DNA of 46,331 nucleotides from UBA5342 sp965662645 (GTDB taxonomy: Bacteria; Bacteroidota; Bacteroidia; Bacteroidales; UBA5342), in the NCBI GenBank assembly GCA_965662645.1, contig CBFIII010000026.1, positions 1 through 46,331 of the forward strand, read 5' to 3'. A program made the translations under genes and the position numbers. Positions within the stretch are counted from its first letter, which is position 1. The number at the start of each line of letters is the position of its first letter. Of this stretch, positions 17,023 through 26,296 are shown piece by piece. A model generated the notes under the pieces. It made no database searches. It had not been told where the DNA came from and saw only the letters and a program-made list of their open reading frames with translations.

Positions 17023-18468
17023 TTATTTAAAAAATTCGCGTACGATTTCTCTATCGTCAAAGTGAGTGCGTTCTCCTTTTACTTCTTGATAGGTCTCGTG
17101 TCCTTTTCCAGCTATCAGAACTACATCGCCACTGTGAGCTAAGGTTAAGGCTGTCTTTATGGCTTCTTTTCTATTGGTGATGACTAATGTTTTGCGTTTT
17201 TGTGAAGCGTCGATGCCAGCCATCATATCTGCTATGATATCTTCAGGATCTTCGTAGCGAGGATTGTCTGAGGTTAAAATGACTTGATTACTAGCTATGG
17301 CCGCTTCGTGTGCCATCATAGGACGTTTGCCTTTGTCGCGATTGCCTCCTGCGCCAACTACCGTAATTAACTGTCCCGCTCCTTTGCGAATATCATTGAT
17401 GGTATCCAACACATTACGTAGTGCATCATCGGTGTGTGCATAGTCCACAATGGCGGTGATGTCATTTCCTCGTATGGTTTCAAAACGACCATCTACGGGG
17501 GTCAATGTGCTCATCTTAATCAGTACTTCCTCTTTCTCGGCACCTAATTCCATCGCTGTGGCATAAACAGCATCTAGATTGCTGGCGTTAAATTGTCCTA
17601 CAAATTGCATAAATGTATCTTGTCCATCAAATTCTAACTGCATGCCTTCAAAATTATCGTCTAGCACTTTTACTTTATAGTCTGCCATAGAGCGGCATGA
17701 GTAAGTGTGCTGACGAGCTGCTGTGTTTTGTAGCATAAACATGCCATTTTTATCGTCCGTATTAGTCAGGGCAAATGAATCGGGTTTTAATTGATCAAAG
17801 AAGCGTTTTTTTACATCACGGTAAGCTTCAAAAGTCTTGTGATAATCCAGATGATCGCGTGTGATATTGGTGAATATACCGCCATCAAAATCTAAACCTT
17901 CTATTCTTTTTTGATCTATGGCGTGCGAGCTTATCTCCATAAAACAATAATCGCATCCCACTTCTACCATTTCGGACATGAGTGCATTAATAGCTATCGC
18001 GTCTGGTGTGGTGTGTGTTGCTTTTACTTCTCTGGTGTCTATGTAATTGCAAACGGTGGAGAGCAGACCTGTTTTGTAACCTAATGATCTGAAAAGACGG
18101 TAGAGCAGGGTGGCAATGGTTGTTTTTCCATTGGTTCCTGTTACGCCTACTAGTTTCATTTCTTTCGACGGATTGTTATAAAAATTACAAGCAATAAGAC
18201 CTGTGGCTGAGGCTGCATCTTTTACTTTGATGTATGTGATGTTTTCTTTTTCTTCTACGTCTTCGGTATGTACTATGCATGTTGCACCGTTTTCTATGGC
18301 TTTATCAATAAAAGCGTGTCCGTCCGATTGTGTTCCTTTTTGAGCAATGAAAAGCCCATTTTGTGTTACTTTACGAGAATCTATGGCTATAGTTTCAATG
18401 TTAATATTCTTATAATCGTTAACGTTGACAATTGTTATGCCTTCTAAAATGTCTTTTAATGCTTTCAT
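17023..18468 (-). CDS. murE: UDP-MurNAc-tripeptide synthetase, meso-diaminopimelate type
   Basis: MurE adds the third residue of the peptidoglycan stem peptide. The 481-aa product has the P-loop VGVTGTNGKTTIATLLY (residues 107-123). The ILTSDNPRYEDPEDI segment, in the last quarter of the protein, holds the DNPR motif that goes with meso-diaminopimelate and not lysine. The C-terminal LIAGKGHETYQEVKGERTHF block is also present. It starts 2 bp after the ftsI stop, which suggests translational coupling. Confidence 0.97.
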   Translation of the reverse strand: MKALKDILEGITIVNVNDYKNINIETIAIDSRKVTQNGLFIAQKGTQSDGHAFIDKAIENGATCIVHTEDVEEKENITYIKVKDAASATGLIACNFYNNPSKEMKLVGVTGTNGKTTIATLLYRLFRSLGYKTGLLSTVCNYIDTREVKATHTTPDAIAINALMSEMVEVGCDYCFMEISSHAIDQKRIEGLDFDGGIFTNITRDHLDYHKTFEAYRDVKKRFFDQLKPDSFALTNTDDKNGMFMLQNTAARQHTYSCRSMADYKVKVLDDNFEGMQLEFDGQDTFMQFVGQFNASNLDAVYATAMELGAEKEEVLIKMSTLTPVDGRFETIRGNDITAIVDYAHTDDALRNVLDTINDIRKGAGQLITVVGAGGNRDKGKRPMMAHEAAIASNQVILTSDNPRYEDPEDIIADMMAGIDASQKRKTLVITNRKEAIKTALTLAHSGDVVLIAGKGHETYQEVKGERTHFDDREIVREFFK

Positions 18469-18470
18469 CT

Positions 18471-20576
18471 TTAGTTGAGTTCTATATTGATTCTTTGCCC
18501 TTTTCGTATGCGTGTTCCACTAGGAATAGATTGGTATTGCACGGCTCCTTGTCCTTTGAGGTGTACCTTTAATCCTTTGTTTTCAAGGATGTATATGGCG
18601 TCTTTGGCTCCCATACCGTGTATGTTTGGCATGAGGTTGTCTTGCAAACGTTGTCCTTTCAAAGTGATATGATCATTTTTATTATAGGTGTTAACCCATT
18701 TTTCTTGATGTCCTTCTAGTTGTGTTTTCGTGTTCAGCTCTGTATAAACGGTCATAAGTTCTTCTCTGTTGCCATCTAAACAAACGGGGACATTGTAGTC
18801 TGTCTTTTCCGCCACTTGCTCATTATCCATCTGTAAGTCATATTGTTGAGCATATATCTTATCTGCTATTTCACGAAATACAGTACCCGCTACTACATTA
18901 CCATAAATACCTTTCTGACTAGGACTTTCGACTAATACTATGCAAGAATATAAAGGTTTATCTGCTGGAAAATAACCACAAAAGGACGCTCTGTAGCTGA
19001 ACCTATAATTTCCATAACCTTTGTTGGCATCGGCTACGCGTGCTGTTCCTGTTTTTCCTGCTATTTTAAGTCGGCTTTCTTTCAGGTTGATGGCTGTTCC
19101 ATTTTCTACTACGCCTTCTAATAGTTCGTGTGCTTTGTTTATGCTGCTGCGTGAACAGATGGATGGATTGATTACTTGAGTGTCGAACGACTTAATGCTT
19201 TTCCCATTTTGCATAATATCTGTTACAAAACGTGGGCGTACCATCTTTCCGTTATTAGCTACTGCATTATAAAATGTTAAGGTGTGAAGAGGTAGAAGCG
19301 ATACTTCGTAACCAATAGACATCCATGGTAATGAAATTCCTGACCAGCTGTCACTGCCTGGGTATTTGATGTAGGGGTTGCTTTCTCCTTTAATACTTAG
19401 GTTAAGGGGTTCATTAAGGCTCATTGCATAGAGGCGATCTACATAACGTTCTGGGTGTTCTTTGTAATTGTCGTATATGATTTTAGCGACTCCAATATTA
19501 GAGGAGTGTTCAAATACTTCTCTTGCTGTTAATTTTCCAAAACCTCCTTCATGACTGTCAGTAAGGGTGACACCATGGAATTTGTAGGAGCCATTGCCTG
19601 TGTCTATTGTGTCGCTGAGGTGTATGGTGCCATCTTCTAAAGCAACGAGCATACTGGCTAACTTAAAGGTAGATCCAGGTTCCATCGAGGAGCCTATAGC
19701 ATAATTGTATTTTTCCCAGTAACCACCATTATTTGTACGACCTAAATTGGCTATAGCTTTTATGTCACCAGTTTTTACATCCATAACAATGGCTGTGCCA
19801 AATACGGGTTGGTAGGCTTCCATTTGTTTTTGCAATGCAGTTTCTACAATGTCTTGAATGTCAACATCTATAGTGGTCTTGATGTTCTTCCCATTGATGG
19901 GTTCTCGTTGACGTATGGCTATCCAGCTTCCTGCTATTTTTTTATGTATTTCACTACCCGAAATCCCTTTTAAATATTCGTCGTATGCATTTTCTATGCC
20001 TACAACACCTCGGTTTTCTTTTGGATTGTAATAACCTATTGTTCGTGCTGCTAGTACTCCAAATGGAAGTTTGCGCTGATCTATCTTTTGGGCTATAAAA
20101 CCACTGGTGTTTTTGCCTAAACGGTAAAGAGGAAACTGTTTGATCTCTTTATATTCGTTATATGATAATCTGCGACGACACACTTTGTAGTAGCGTTTGC
20201 CTGCCACATAAGCACATTTTAAATCTCTTTTATATTGATTTTTACTTTTGTCGCGTATGGTGCGTGATAGGTAATAAGAAAGACTATCTATGTTATTGTA
20301 AAAGAGTTTGTTGTTTAGTCCTCCGGCACGCATATCCATATATAATTCGTAGGAAGGGATGGAGCTCGCTAATAGACGTCCTTCGCAATCGAGTATGTCG
20401 CCACGGTCGGCTGTGACTTCAAATTCGGTGCTTTCATATTCTGCTAGTTTGTCCTCCCACTTTTCTTCTTGGAAAAATTGTAAAGAAATAATTTGTACAA
20501 GTACCATGATCATACTCACCACAAATAGTGCAAATATGATTTTTAATCTTGTATTAACTTCTTTACGACGTGTCAT
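18471..20576 (-). CDS. ftsI: Septal penicillin-binding protein (transpeptidase) with a PASTA domain
   Basis: FtsI/PBP3 crosslinks septal peptidoglycan. The 701-aa product has a short cytoplasmic tail and one membrane segment (about residues 12-33). The PBP dimerisation domain precedes the transpeptidase domain. Its three active-site motifs are visible: SxxK as STFK in MEPGSTFKLAS, SxN in HSSNIGVAK and KTG in IAGKTGTARVA. A single C-terminal PASTA domain covers about residues 635-701 (NLMPNIHGMGAKDAIYILEN). PASTA domains on division PBPs are a known Bacteroidota trait. The gene is followed by murE 2 bp later and preceded by ftsL by 23 bp. Confidence 0.95.
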   Translation of the reverse strand: MTRRKEVNTRLKIIFALFVVSMIMVLVQIISLQFFQEEKWEDKLAEYESTEFEVTADRGDILDCEGRLLASSIPSYELYMDMRAGGLNNKLFYNNIDSLSYYLSRTIRDKSKNQYKRDLKCAYVAGKRYYKVCRRRLSYNEYKEIKQFPLYRLGKNTSGFIAQKIDQRKLPFGVLAARTIGYYNPKENRGVVGIENAYDEYLKGISGSEIHKKIAGSWIAIRQREPINGKNIKTTIDVDIQDIVETALQKQMEAYQPVFGTAIVMDVKTGDIKAIANLGRTNNGGYWEKYNYAIGSSMEPGSTFKLASMLVALEDGTIHLSDTIDTGNGSYKFHGVTLTDSHEGGFGKLTAREVFEHSSNIGVAKIIYDNYKEHPERYVDRLYAMSLNEPLNLSIKGESNPYIKYPGSDSWSGISLPWMSIGYEVSLLPLHTLTFYNAVANNGKMVRPRFVTDIMQNGKSIKSFDTQVINPSICSRSSINKAHELLEGVVENGTAINLKESRLKIAGKTGTARVADANKGYGNYRFSYRASFCGYFPADKPLYSCIVLVESPSQKGIYGNVVAGTVFREIADKIYAQQYDLQMDNEQVAEKTDYNVPVCLDGNREELMTVYTELNTKTQLEGHQEKWVNTYNKNDHITLKGQRLQDNLMPNIHGMGAKDAIYILENKGLKVHLKGQGAVQYQSIPSGTRIRKGQRINIELN

Positions 20577-20599
20577 TCGGGAACTGTGGTTTTTAAATT

Positions 20600-20944
20600 T
20601 TATTTATCAATGTATATGCGTTGAGGTGCTTTTACTGATTCTTCTAGTCCAATGTCGCGGTCTTTGACCAAACGTAAGACTTCAGATTGGCGACTGATGC
20701 TCATTAGTTCGGCAGAGGTCGTGATGGCTTCGTACCGTAGATCCGTAATTTCTTTTTCCAGATGTGCTATGCGAGATAACTGATCTTCGCTTTTGTAGCG
20801 GTTGCCAATGTAAAAGACAGCAATGAATGTTAGGAAAATGATGTAGGGCCAGTTGTTTTTGAGAAGACGTTTGTAAAACAATGTTCCATCAAGTACGCTC
20901 CTGATGTCTTTAGTGTCAAATTTTATGTCTTTTAAGTTTTTCAT
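20600..20944 (-). CDS. ftsL: FtsL-like division protein
   Basis: A small bitopic membrane protein of 114 aa with one membrane segment (about residues 33-50, YIIFLTFIAVFYIGNRY). A heptad-rich coiled coil follows (LSRIAHLEKEITDLRYEA). Sequence similarity in the FtsL family is poor, and the call rests on topology plus position between rsmH (13 bp upstream) and ftsI (23 bp downstream), as in other dcw clusters. FtsL forms a complex with FtsB and FtsQ and activates FtsWI. Confidence 0.85.
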   Translation of the reverse strand: MKNLKDIKFDTKDIRSVLDGTLFYKRLLKNNWPYIIFLTFIAVFYIGNRYKSEDQLSRIAHLEKEITDLRYEAITTSAELMSISRQSEVLRLVKDRDIGLEESVKAPQRIYIDK

Positions 20945-20957
20945 GCGACTGTGGTTT

Positions 20958-21863
20958 TTATTTTTTCATAGCAATGCGTAGTTTGGCACTTCGTGAACGA
21001 CTGTTACGTTCCAATTCTTCTTTTGGGGGAACAATTATTTTACGGTTGATCAGCTCAAAAGGTGAACTGCTGGCACCGTAGAAATCCTTTTCTAATTTTC
21101 CTTCAAAATTTCCTGTCTTGAAAAAGTTTTTTACCAATCTATCTTCTAATGAATGATAGGTGATTACCACTAAGCGACCACCTGGCTTAAGGACATTAAA
21201 GGAAGCTTCTAGTGCTTTTTTTAAGACTTCTAATTCTTGATTTACTTCTATGCGAATGGCCTGAAAAGCTTTTGAGAAATATTTATTTTCCACTTTGGGT
21301 GGTGTGCATTCTTTCGCTATTTCTATAAACTCAGCTATGTTCTCTAATGCTTTTGCCTGACGGCGATAGCATACTTTTGCTGCTAATTTCTTGGCGTTTT
21401 TTATTTCACCATAATAATAAAAAATATCGGCGAGTTCTTTTTCATCGTATTCGTTGAGTATTTTGGCCGCTGTTAGTGTGCTTTTTGTATTCATTCGCAT
21501 ATCCAGCGGACCGTTAAAACGAGTCGAGAACCCCCGTTCCGCTTCATCGAAATGATGTGAGGATACGCCTAAATCGGCTAAGATGCTATCTACGCCATCG
21601 AGTTTATAGTATTCTACGAAATTTTCAATATAACAGAAATTACTCCTGATAAAGGTAAAGTTATCACTCTCTGGAATGTTCTTTATGGCATCTTCGTCTT
21701 GATCAAAACCATAAAGATGTCCTTCTTTGAGGTGTTTTAGTATTTCGCGTGTGTGTCCGCCTCCGCCAAATGTTAAGTCAAGGTAGATGCCATTAGCCTT
21801 GAGGTTCATTCCGGCAATGCTTTCGTTCAGTAGAACGGGAATATGATAGGCTGTGTCTTTCAT
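20958..21863 (-). CDS. rsmH: 16S rRNA (cytosine1402-N4)-methyltransferase RsmH
   Basis: RsmH (MraW) methylates C1402 of 16S rRNA with S-adenosylmethionine. The 301-aa product begins with the family motif HIPVLLNESI. The SAM-binding loop is YLDLTFGGGGHTREIL (about residues 27-42), and DGVDSILADLGVSSHHFDEAERGFS follows as two conserved blocks. The C-terminal RSRSAKLRIA motif is complete. Length is typical. It lies 10 bp after mraZ. Confidence 0.97.
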   Translation of the reverse strand: MKDTAYHIPVLLNESIAGMNLKANGIYLDLTFGGGGHTREILKHLKEGHLYGFDQDEDAIKNIPESDNFTFIRSNFCYIENFVEYYKLDGVDSILADLGVSSHHFDEAERGFSTRFNGPLDMRMNTKSTLTAAKILNEYDEKELADIFYYYGEIKNAKKLAAKVCYRRQAKALENIAEFIEIAKECTPPKVENKYFSKAFQAIRIEVNQELEVLKKALEASFNVLKPGGRLVVITYHSLEDRLVKNFFKTGNFEGKLEKDFYGASSSPFELINRKIIVPPKEELERNSRSRSAKLRIAMKK

Positions 21864-21873
21864 TGTGCTTTGT

Positions 21874-22347
21874 TTAACTATCTATGGTGATGGGCTTGTC
21901 TGTTTGTCCTCCCAGGATATCTTCGGTTAATGTTGCAAATTCTTCACTGTCTAAGCCGTAATTGTCATAAATCTCTTTGTTCCAAATCTCAATTGTGGTG
22001 TCGGCTCCTGCTACTTCTATTTCTTTTTCTATGCCTACCAGATCCATCAGACGCTTGGGAAGTAGGATGCGTCCGCCATTATCGAGGACTACTTCTGCCG
22101 TATTTCTGAAAAATTGAGCCTTAAATCGTTTGTGTTTGCTGTTGTAAGGATTCAGGTTTTTGCGTAGCTGTTCTACTTGTATTTGCCACTCGCTTTGTGG
22201 ATATAAAATCAAGCAGTTTTGAAAAATATCTTTTTGTATGACAAATCTAGACTCGTTTTCTTCAGCTATTTGCTTACGAAAAGTGGCCGGTATGGCAATG
22301 CGGTTTTTTGCGTCTGATTTTACGGTATAGTTTCCAATGAAAGACAT
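21874..22347 (-). CDS. mraZ: Transcriptional regulator MraZ
   Basis: MraZ is an AbrB-fold, ring-forming DNA-binding protein that represses its own dcw operon in several bacteria. The 157-aa product starts at ATG 22347 (MSFIGNYTVKSDAKNRIAIP) and shows the two duplicated beta-alpha blocks, DAKNRIAIPATFRKQI and DNGGRILLPKRLMDLVGI. The frame is open for 21 more codons upstream to 22410, but those codons overlap the MraZ boxes and the -7 element, so the downstream Met is the better start. It is the first gene of the dcw operon. Confidence 0.95.
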   Translation of the reverse strand: MSFIGNYTVKSDAKNRIAIPATFRKQIAEENESRFVIQKDIFQNCLILYPQSEWQIQVEQLRKNLNPYNSKHKRFKAQFFRNTAEVVLDNGGRILLPKRLMDLVGIEKEIEVAGADTTIEIWNKEIYDNYGLDSEEFATLTEDILGGQTDKPITIDS

Positions 22348-22366
22348 CCTCTTGATTTTATTGTAG

Positions 22367-22409
22367 CAAATGTACGACATATTACCCCACATTATCCCAC
22401 ATCCTCCCA
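22367..22409 (-). promoter_or_regulatory. dcw promoter -7 element and three MraZ boxes
   Basis: On the minus strand three direct TGGG(A/G) boxes at 22405-22409, 22395-22399 and 22385-22389 repeat with an exact 10-bp period. This is the known MraZ operator architecture. TACATTTG at 22374-22367, a TAnnTTTG -7 element, follows 10 bp after the last box. Bound MraZ would cover the -33 to -7 region. Confidence 0.9.
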
Positions 22410-22626
22410 CTTTGTGTTAAAAAGTTATTAACACCCTTGCTGATTAGTGATTTGTAGGGGATTGTTTAATGGCTTGTAGTGCTTATTTTTCTATTTCAAA
22501 TGCTTGGTATTGTTATTTTTAATGAAAAGTGGGGACTCTGAATGGTCTAAGGAGTTATTTTTTAGGGGGTATGTGGCGTATTGATATTCTTCTTCGGATT
22601 TTGATATTTTAATTTGTATCTTTGCC

Positions 22627-22712
22627 GACGCAACACGATAGGGGTGCCCTAAAAAGGCTGAGAACATACCCTTTGAACCTGACACGGATAATGCCGACGC
22701 AGGAAATCAACT
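22627..22712 (+). promoter_or_regulatory. TPP riboswitch (thi-box), with TATCTTTG promoter just upstream
   Basis: The conserved thi-box parts are all visible: GGGGTGCC, GGCTGAGA, ACCCTTTGAACCTGA, GGATAATGCCGACGCAGG. A -7-like TATCTTTG lies at 22617-22624, so the aptamer would begin almost at the transcript start. It lies about 110 bp ahead of the TonB receptor start and should turn down thiamine uptake when TPP is plentiful. Confidence 0.96.
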
Positions 22713-22823
22713 TTCCCTTGATTCAAATTCTCCTTTTTGTGTTTCAGTGATATTCTAAGTTTAAGCCTCTTCGGGTTTTGGCTGGGTTTGTCTTGTTTTG
22801 TAATTTTTTTAAATAATTGAAAT

Positions 22824-25229
22824 ATGAGAACATTAGTGACATTAGTTATGGTGCTGTTTGCCCTAGGGGGTATGTCGGCTCAGCAAGTTATCTCAGGGCG
22901 TGTTTTGGATGTAGAGCATCAGCCTATAGAAGGAGTAAATGTATATATCAAAAAATCACATTTAGGTACGGTAACCACTCAAGATGGAGCTTTCTCTTTG
23001 GAGCAGGCGCGTCGTGGATTTGTGCTTCATTTTTCACGAGTGGGTTATGAATCTCTTTCTGTTTCGGTAGATGATCAAACGGTAAAACCTTTGAGTGTGG
23101 TGATGAATGTAGCACCTGTTGTTTATGATGATTTTGAGGTGAGTGCTACACGTGCAGGTGATGATGCTCCTTTTGCTATTAATAATATTGATGCAGAACA
23201 ACTTAAGGAGCGTAATACGGGGTCAGAATTACCCGATTTGTTAAAATTGTCGCCCTCTATTGTGACTTCTACAGAAAATGGGTTGCCTTTCGGAAATACT
23301 AAATTTCGTATTCGTGGATCTGATCCATCACGTATCAATGTGACGGTAGATGGTATTCCTTTGAATGATGCGGAATCTCAAACCGTATTTTGGGTGAATA
23401 TGACCGATATTACGGAGTCTGTTTCTGATATACAAATTCAGCGAGGTGTAGGCGCTTCTACTAATGGAGCAGCTTCTTTTGGAGCTTCGGTTAACATGCA
23501 GACCAAAGGGTATGATGCTAATCCTTATGCGGAATATTCATCGTATGCAGGTTCTTATAATACCTTCAAAAATAGTGTGCAAGCTAATACAGGTTTGATC
23601 AAGGATCATTTTGTATTTAACGCACGCTTGTCTGCTTTGAGTAGTGATGGTTATATTGATCATACAGCAATGAATCATAAGTCTTATTTCTTTTCTGGTG
23701 GTTATTTTTCGGATAAAACTACTTTTCGTGTGAAGGTGTTTGGTAACGAAGAGCATACAGGTATTAGTTGGTGGGGCGTAGAGCCATATATTATGGCAAC
23801 TGATCGTACCTTTAATACGGCTGGTGTATATTCTGATAAAGATGGCGTGGAGCATTATTATGATGATCAGCAAGATAATTATTGGCAAAATCATATTCAA
23901 GCTCATTTTTCACACAAGTTTTCTGAGGAATTGCGATTGAAGGCCGCAGTGCATTATACGCACGGCGAAGGTTATTATGAACAAATGAAAGATGATGAAG
24001 ATTTGAGCGAATATGGATATTCTAACATTAGTATTATTACCAATGCTCAAAATGATACGATTGTGGAATCCGATTTGGTTAGACAAAAATGGTTGAAGAA
24101 TGATTTTTATGGTGCTACAGCTTCTTTAGAATATGATGTGGATGACTTAATGTTGGTCTTTGGTGCTTCGGGTAACCGTTATGATGGCGATCATTATGGA
24201 AAAGTGATCTGGTCGGAGTTTAATCCTGGTATTCCTGTTGATTATCAATATTATTTCAATAATTCTGTTAAAGATGATTTAGGTGCTTTTGCTAAAGCGA
24301 CTTATAATGTAAGTTCTCAGTTGGCTGCCTATGCCGATTTGCAATACCGTTATGTCAATTATGAATTAGAAGGACAGAACAGTGATTATGGAAAGGCTGA
24401 TTTAGATATTAATGAAACCTATAATTTTCTTAATCCTAAAGCTGGTTTATCTTATACTTTTGGTCAGCATCGTGCTTTTGGTTCATTTGGAGTTTCTAAT
24501 CGTGAACCTAGTCGTAGTATTTTAAAAGATGCTTGGGGTGATCCTGCAGAGTTTTCTGCTGAAAAACCTACTGCTGAGACCTTATATGATACTGAATTAG
24601 GTTATCAATTTTCAGAGTCAAATTTTACGGCTATGGCCAATGTTTTTTATATGTCTTATAAAGATCAGTTGGTACCTACGGGTGAAAAGAATAGTGTGGG
24701 CTATGACATGATGACCAATGTGGATAAGAGTTATCGTGCTGGTTTGGAGTTGAGTATGTCTTATGCTCCTGTGAAATGGTTGAAGTGGGATGCTAATGCT
24801 ACGTTTAGTCAAAACAAAATAGATAACTTTACAGAATATGTAGAAGATTTAAGTTTTGAATTGGGTGAAACAGATATTGCTTATTCTCCAAATGTAGTGG
24901 GTGCTAGTGCTTTGACATTTTTCCCGATTGAAAATCTTTCATTAGCATTTAATTCTAAATATGTGGGAGAGCAGTATTTTGATAATACGTCAGAAGAAGA
25001 GGCTAAATTAGATGCTTATTTTGTGAATGATTTAGTATTAGGTTATAAATGGGATATGTCTTTTGCTGATTATTTGGAAGTTAAGGTTATGGTCAATAAT
25101 CTTTTTGATGTGGATTATGTGAGTGATGCTTATGGTGGTAAATACGTTTGGAATGGTGTTCAGCGTTGGACGTATTATTTCCCTCAGGCTTTTAGAAATT
25201 ATGCTGTGAAACTGGTGATGCGTTTCTAG
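22824..25229 (+). CDS. TonB-dependent outer-membrane receptor, probable thiamine transporter
   Basis: An outer-membrane beta-barrel receptor of 801 aa. A signal peptide (residues 1-19, MRTLVTLVMVLFALGGMSA) is followed by a carboxypeptidase-regulatory-like domain (VISGRVLDVEHQPIEGVNV, to about 95). The plug domain runs to about 220 (PDLLKLSPSIVTSTENG, then FRIRGSDPSRINVTVDGIP), and a 22-strand type barrel ends in the C-terminal KLVMRF, with a terminal Phe. The TPP riboswitch upstream and the pnuT and pyrophosphokinase genes downstream make thiamine or a thiamine phosphate the likely substrate, as in the OMR-PnuT-TnR3 cluster of Bacteroides. Confidence 0.9.
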   Translation: MRTLVTLVMVLFALGGMSAQQVISGRVLDVEHQPIEGVNVYIKKSHLGTVTTQDGAFSLEQARRGFVLHFSRVGYESLSVSVDDQTVKPLSVVMNVAPVVYDDFEVSATRAGDDAPFAINNIDAEQLKERNTGSELPDLLKLSPSIVTSTENGLPFGNTKFRIRGSDPSRINVTVDGIPLNDAESQTVFWVNMTDITESVSDIQIQRGVGASTNGAASFGASVNMQTKGYDANPYAEYSSYAGSYNTFKNSVQANTGLIKDHFVFNARLSALSSDGYIDHTAMNHKSYFFSGGYFSDKTTFRVKVFGNEEHTGISWWGVEPYIMATDRTFNTAGVYSDKDGVEHYYDDQQDNYWQNHIQAHFSHKFSEELRLKAAVHYTHGEGYYEQMKDDEDLSEYGYSNISIITNAQNDTIVESDLVRQKWLKNDFYGATASLEYDVDDLMLVFGASGNRYDGDHYGKVIWSEFNPGIPVDYQYYFNNSVKDDLGAFAKATYNVSSQLAAYADLQYRYVNYELEGQNSDYGKADLDINETYNFLNPKAGLSYTFGQHRAFGSFGVSNREPSRSILKDAWGDPAEFSAEKPTAETLYDTELGYQFSESNFTAMANVFYMSYKDQLVPTGEKNSVGYDMMTNVDKSYRAGLELSMSYAPVKWLKWDANATFSQNKIDNFTEYVEDLSFELGETDIAYSPNVVGASALTFFPIENLSLAFNSKYVGEQYFDNTSEEEAKLDAYFVNDLVLGYKWDMSFADYLEVKVMVNNLFDVDYVSDAYGGKYVWNGVQRWTYYFPQAFRNYAVKLVMRF

Positions 25230-25321
25230 TTAAAACAGAAAAAATAATAGTAGGCTAAAGAAGTGTTTTAAGATGAGTGGTGATCTATTGTTGCTATTTT
25301 TGACTTGAGACACTTTAAATT

Positions 25322-25413
25322 TACGTTGTGGGTTTTATTTCCCGCAGCTTGCTGCGAATAATAGAGTATTTTCTAACTTACTACCCCGTCTGCTTGCAGT
25401 GGGGTAGTTTTTT
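25322..25413 (+). repeat. Dispersed two-palindrome intergenic repeat, copy 3 (terminator-like end)
   Basis: GTTGTGGGTTTTATTTC, CCGCAGCTTGCTGCGAATAAT and a final hairpin CTACCCC-N13-GGGGTAG followed by TTTTTT. This is the best preserved copy. Its last part is a convincing rho-independent terminator after the TonB receptor gene. The remaining sequence of the gap 25230-25567 shows nothing recognisable. Confidence 0.85.
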
Positions 25414-25567
25414 ATTTATAAATTTTATAGTTGTTAAAAATCATACTTCCTTTGTGTTCCTTTATCTTTTAATGGAGAAATATTTAGATTCCTTTAGGTG
25501 AAATAAAGGTAAGTGAGGGCGATTGGCTATTTTTAAACAACATTTTTAATACTTATACTTTACAAGT

Positions 25568-26176
25568 ATGTACGATTGGATAATCAATAATTATATCGAA
25601 ATTATAGGGGCAGTACTCGGTGTTTTGTTTCTTTATTTCGAAATTAAGGAAAAATCTCTGCTTTGGCCAACGGGTATTTTGACGTCCTTATTTTATATCT
25701 TTATTTTTTATAAAGCGCAGTTTTATGCAGATATGGGCTTGCAGTTTTATTATGTAATAGTTAGCATCTATGGTTGGTGGTATTGGTGGCGGGGAAGTAG
25801 TAATGAGGCTGAGGAGGATTTGCCCATCGTGCATTTGTACGTTAAGTTGGCTTGGATTTTACTTGCGGTGAGTGTGCTTTTGTTTGTGTTGATTTCTTTC
25901 ATCCTTGTGCATTATACCGATTCTCCTCTTCCTTATTGGGATGCTTTTACTACCGCATTAAGCATCACAGCAACGTGGATGTTGGCACGCAAAATTTTAG
26001 AGCAATGGTGGCTTTGGATTCTTGTCAATAGTGTATCTTTGGGTTTATATATTTACAAAGGTCTGTATCCTACAGTCGTGCTTTTTGCATTTTATGCGGC
26101 TTTGTCTGTGGTGGGGTATTGGCAATGGAAGAAAACGTTAACCCTTAAGCAGGAAAAAGATTTATCGCGTTTTTAA
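25568..26176 (+). CDS. pnuT: PnuC-family inner-membrane transporter, probable thiamine transporter PnuT
   Basis: A 202-aa inner-membrane protein with about seven hydrophobic segments. PnuC-family marks are the early EIKEKSLLWPTGILTS segment and the tryptophan-rich YGWWYWWRG loop (about residues 69-77). PnuC-type facilitators move nicotinamide riboside or, in the PnuT branch, thiamine. The genomic setting between a riboswitch-controlled receptor and thiamine pyrophosphokinase supports PnuT. The trapping step would be phosphorylation by the next gene product. Confidence 0.85.
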   Translation: MYDWIINNYIEIIGAVLGVLFLYFEIKEKSLLWPTGILTSLFYIFIFYKAQFYADMGLQFYYVIVSIYGWWYWWRGSSNEAEEDLPIVHLYVKLAWILLAVSVLLFVLISFILVHYTDSPLPYWDAFTTALSITATWMLARKILEQWWLWILVNSVSLGLYIYKGLYPTVVLFAFYAALSVVGYWQWKKTLTLKQEKDLSRF

Positions 26177-26262
26177 TCCCACATTGAGGGTTTTATTTCC
26201 TACAGCTTGTAGCAAATAATAAAAGTTTAAATGTAATACTTTCTCTGTTTTCAGTAAGGTAT
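26176..26262 (+). repeat. Dispersed two-palindrome intergenic repeat, copy 4 (decayed 3' part)
   Basis: CCCACATTGAGGGTTTTATT, CCTACAGCTTGTAGCAAATAA, then a weaker match to the third part. The second palindrome keeps its pairing by paired changes (CTACAGCTTGTAG against CCGCAGCTTGCTGCG in copy 3), which hints that the stem is selected. Confidence 0.75.
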
Positions 26263-26296
26263 AGCATTTTTTTAATTGTACATAGTTTATAATTCA

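Noticed and set aside
22348..22410. Longer mraZ product beginning at 22410
   Set aside because: The extra 21 codons cover the MraZ boxes and the -7 promoter element and have no similarity to MraZ N-termini.
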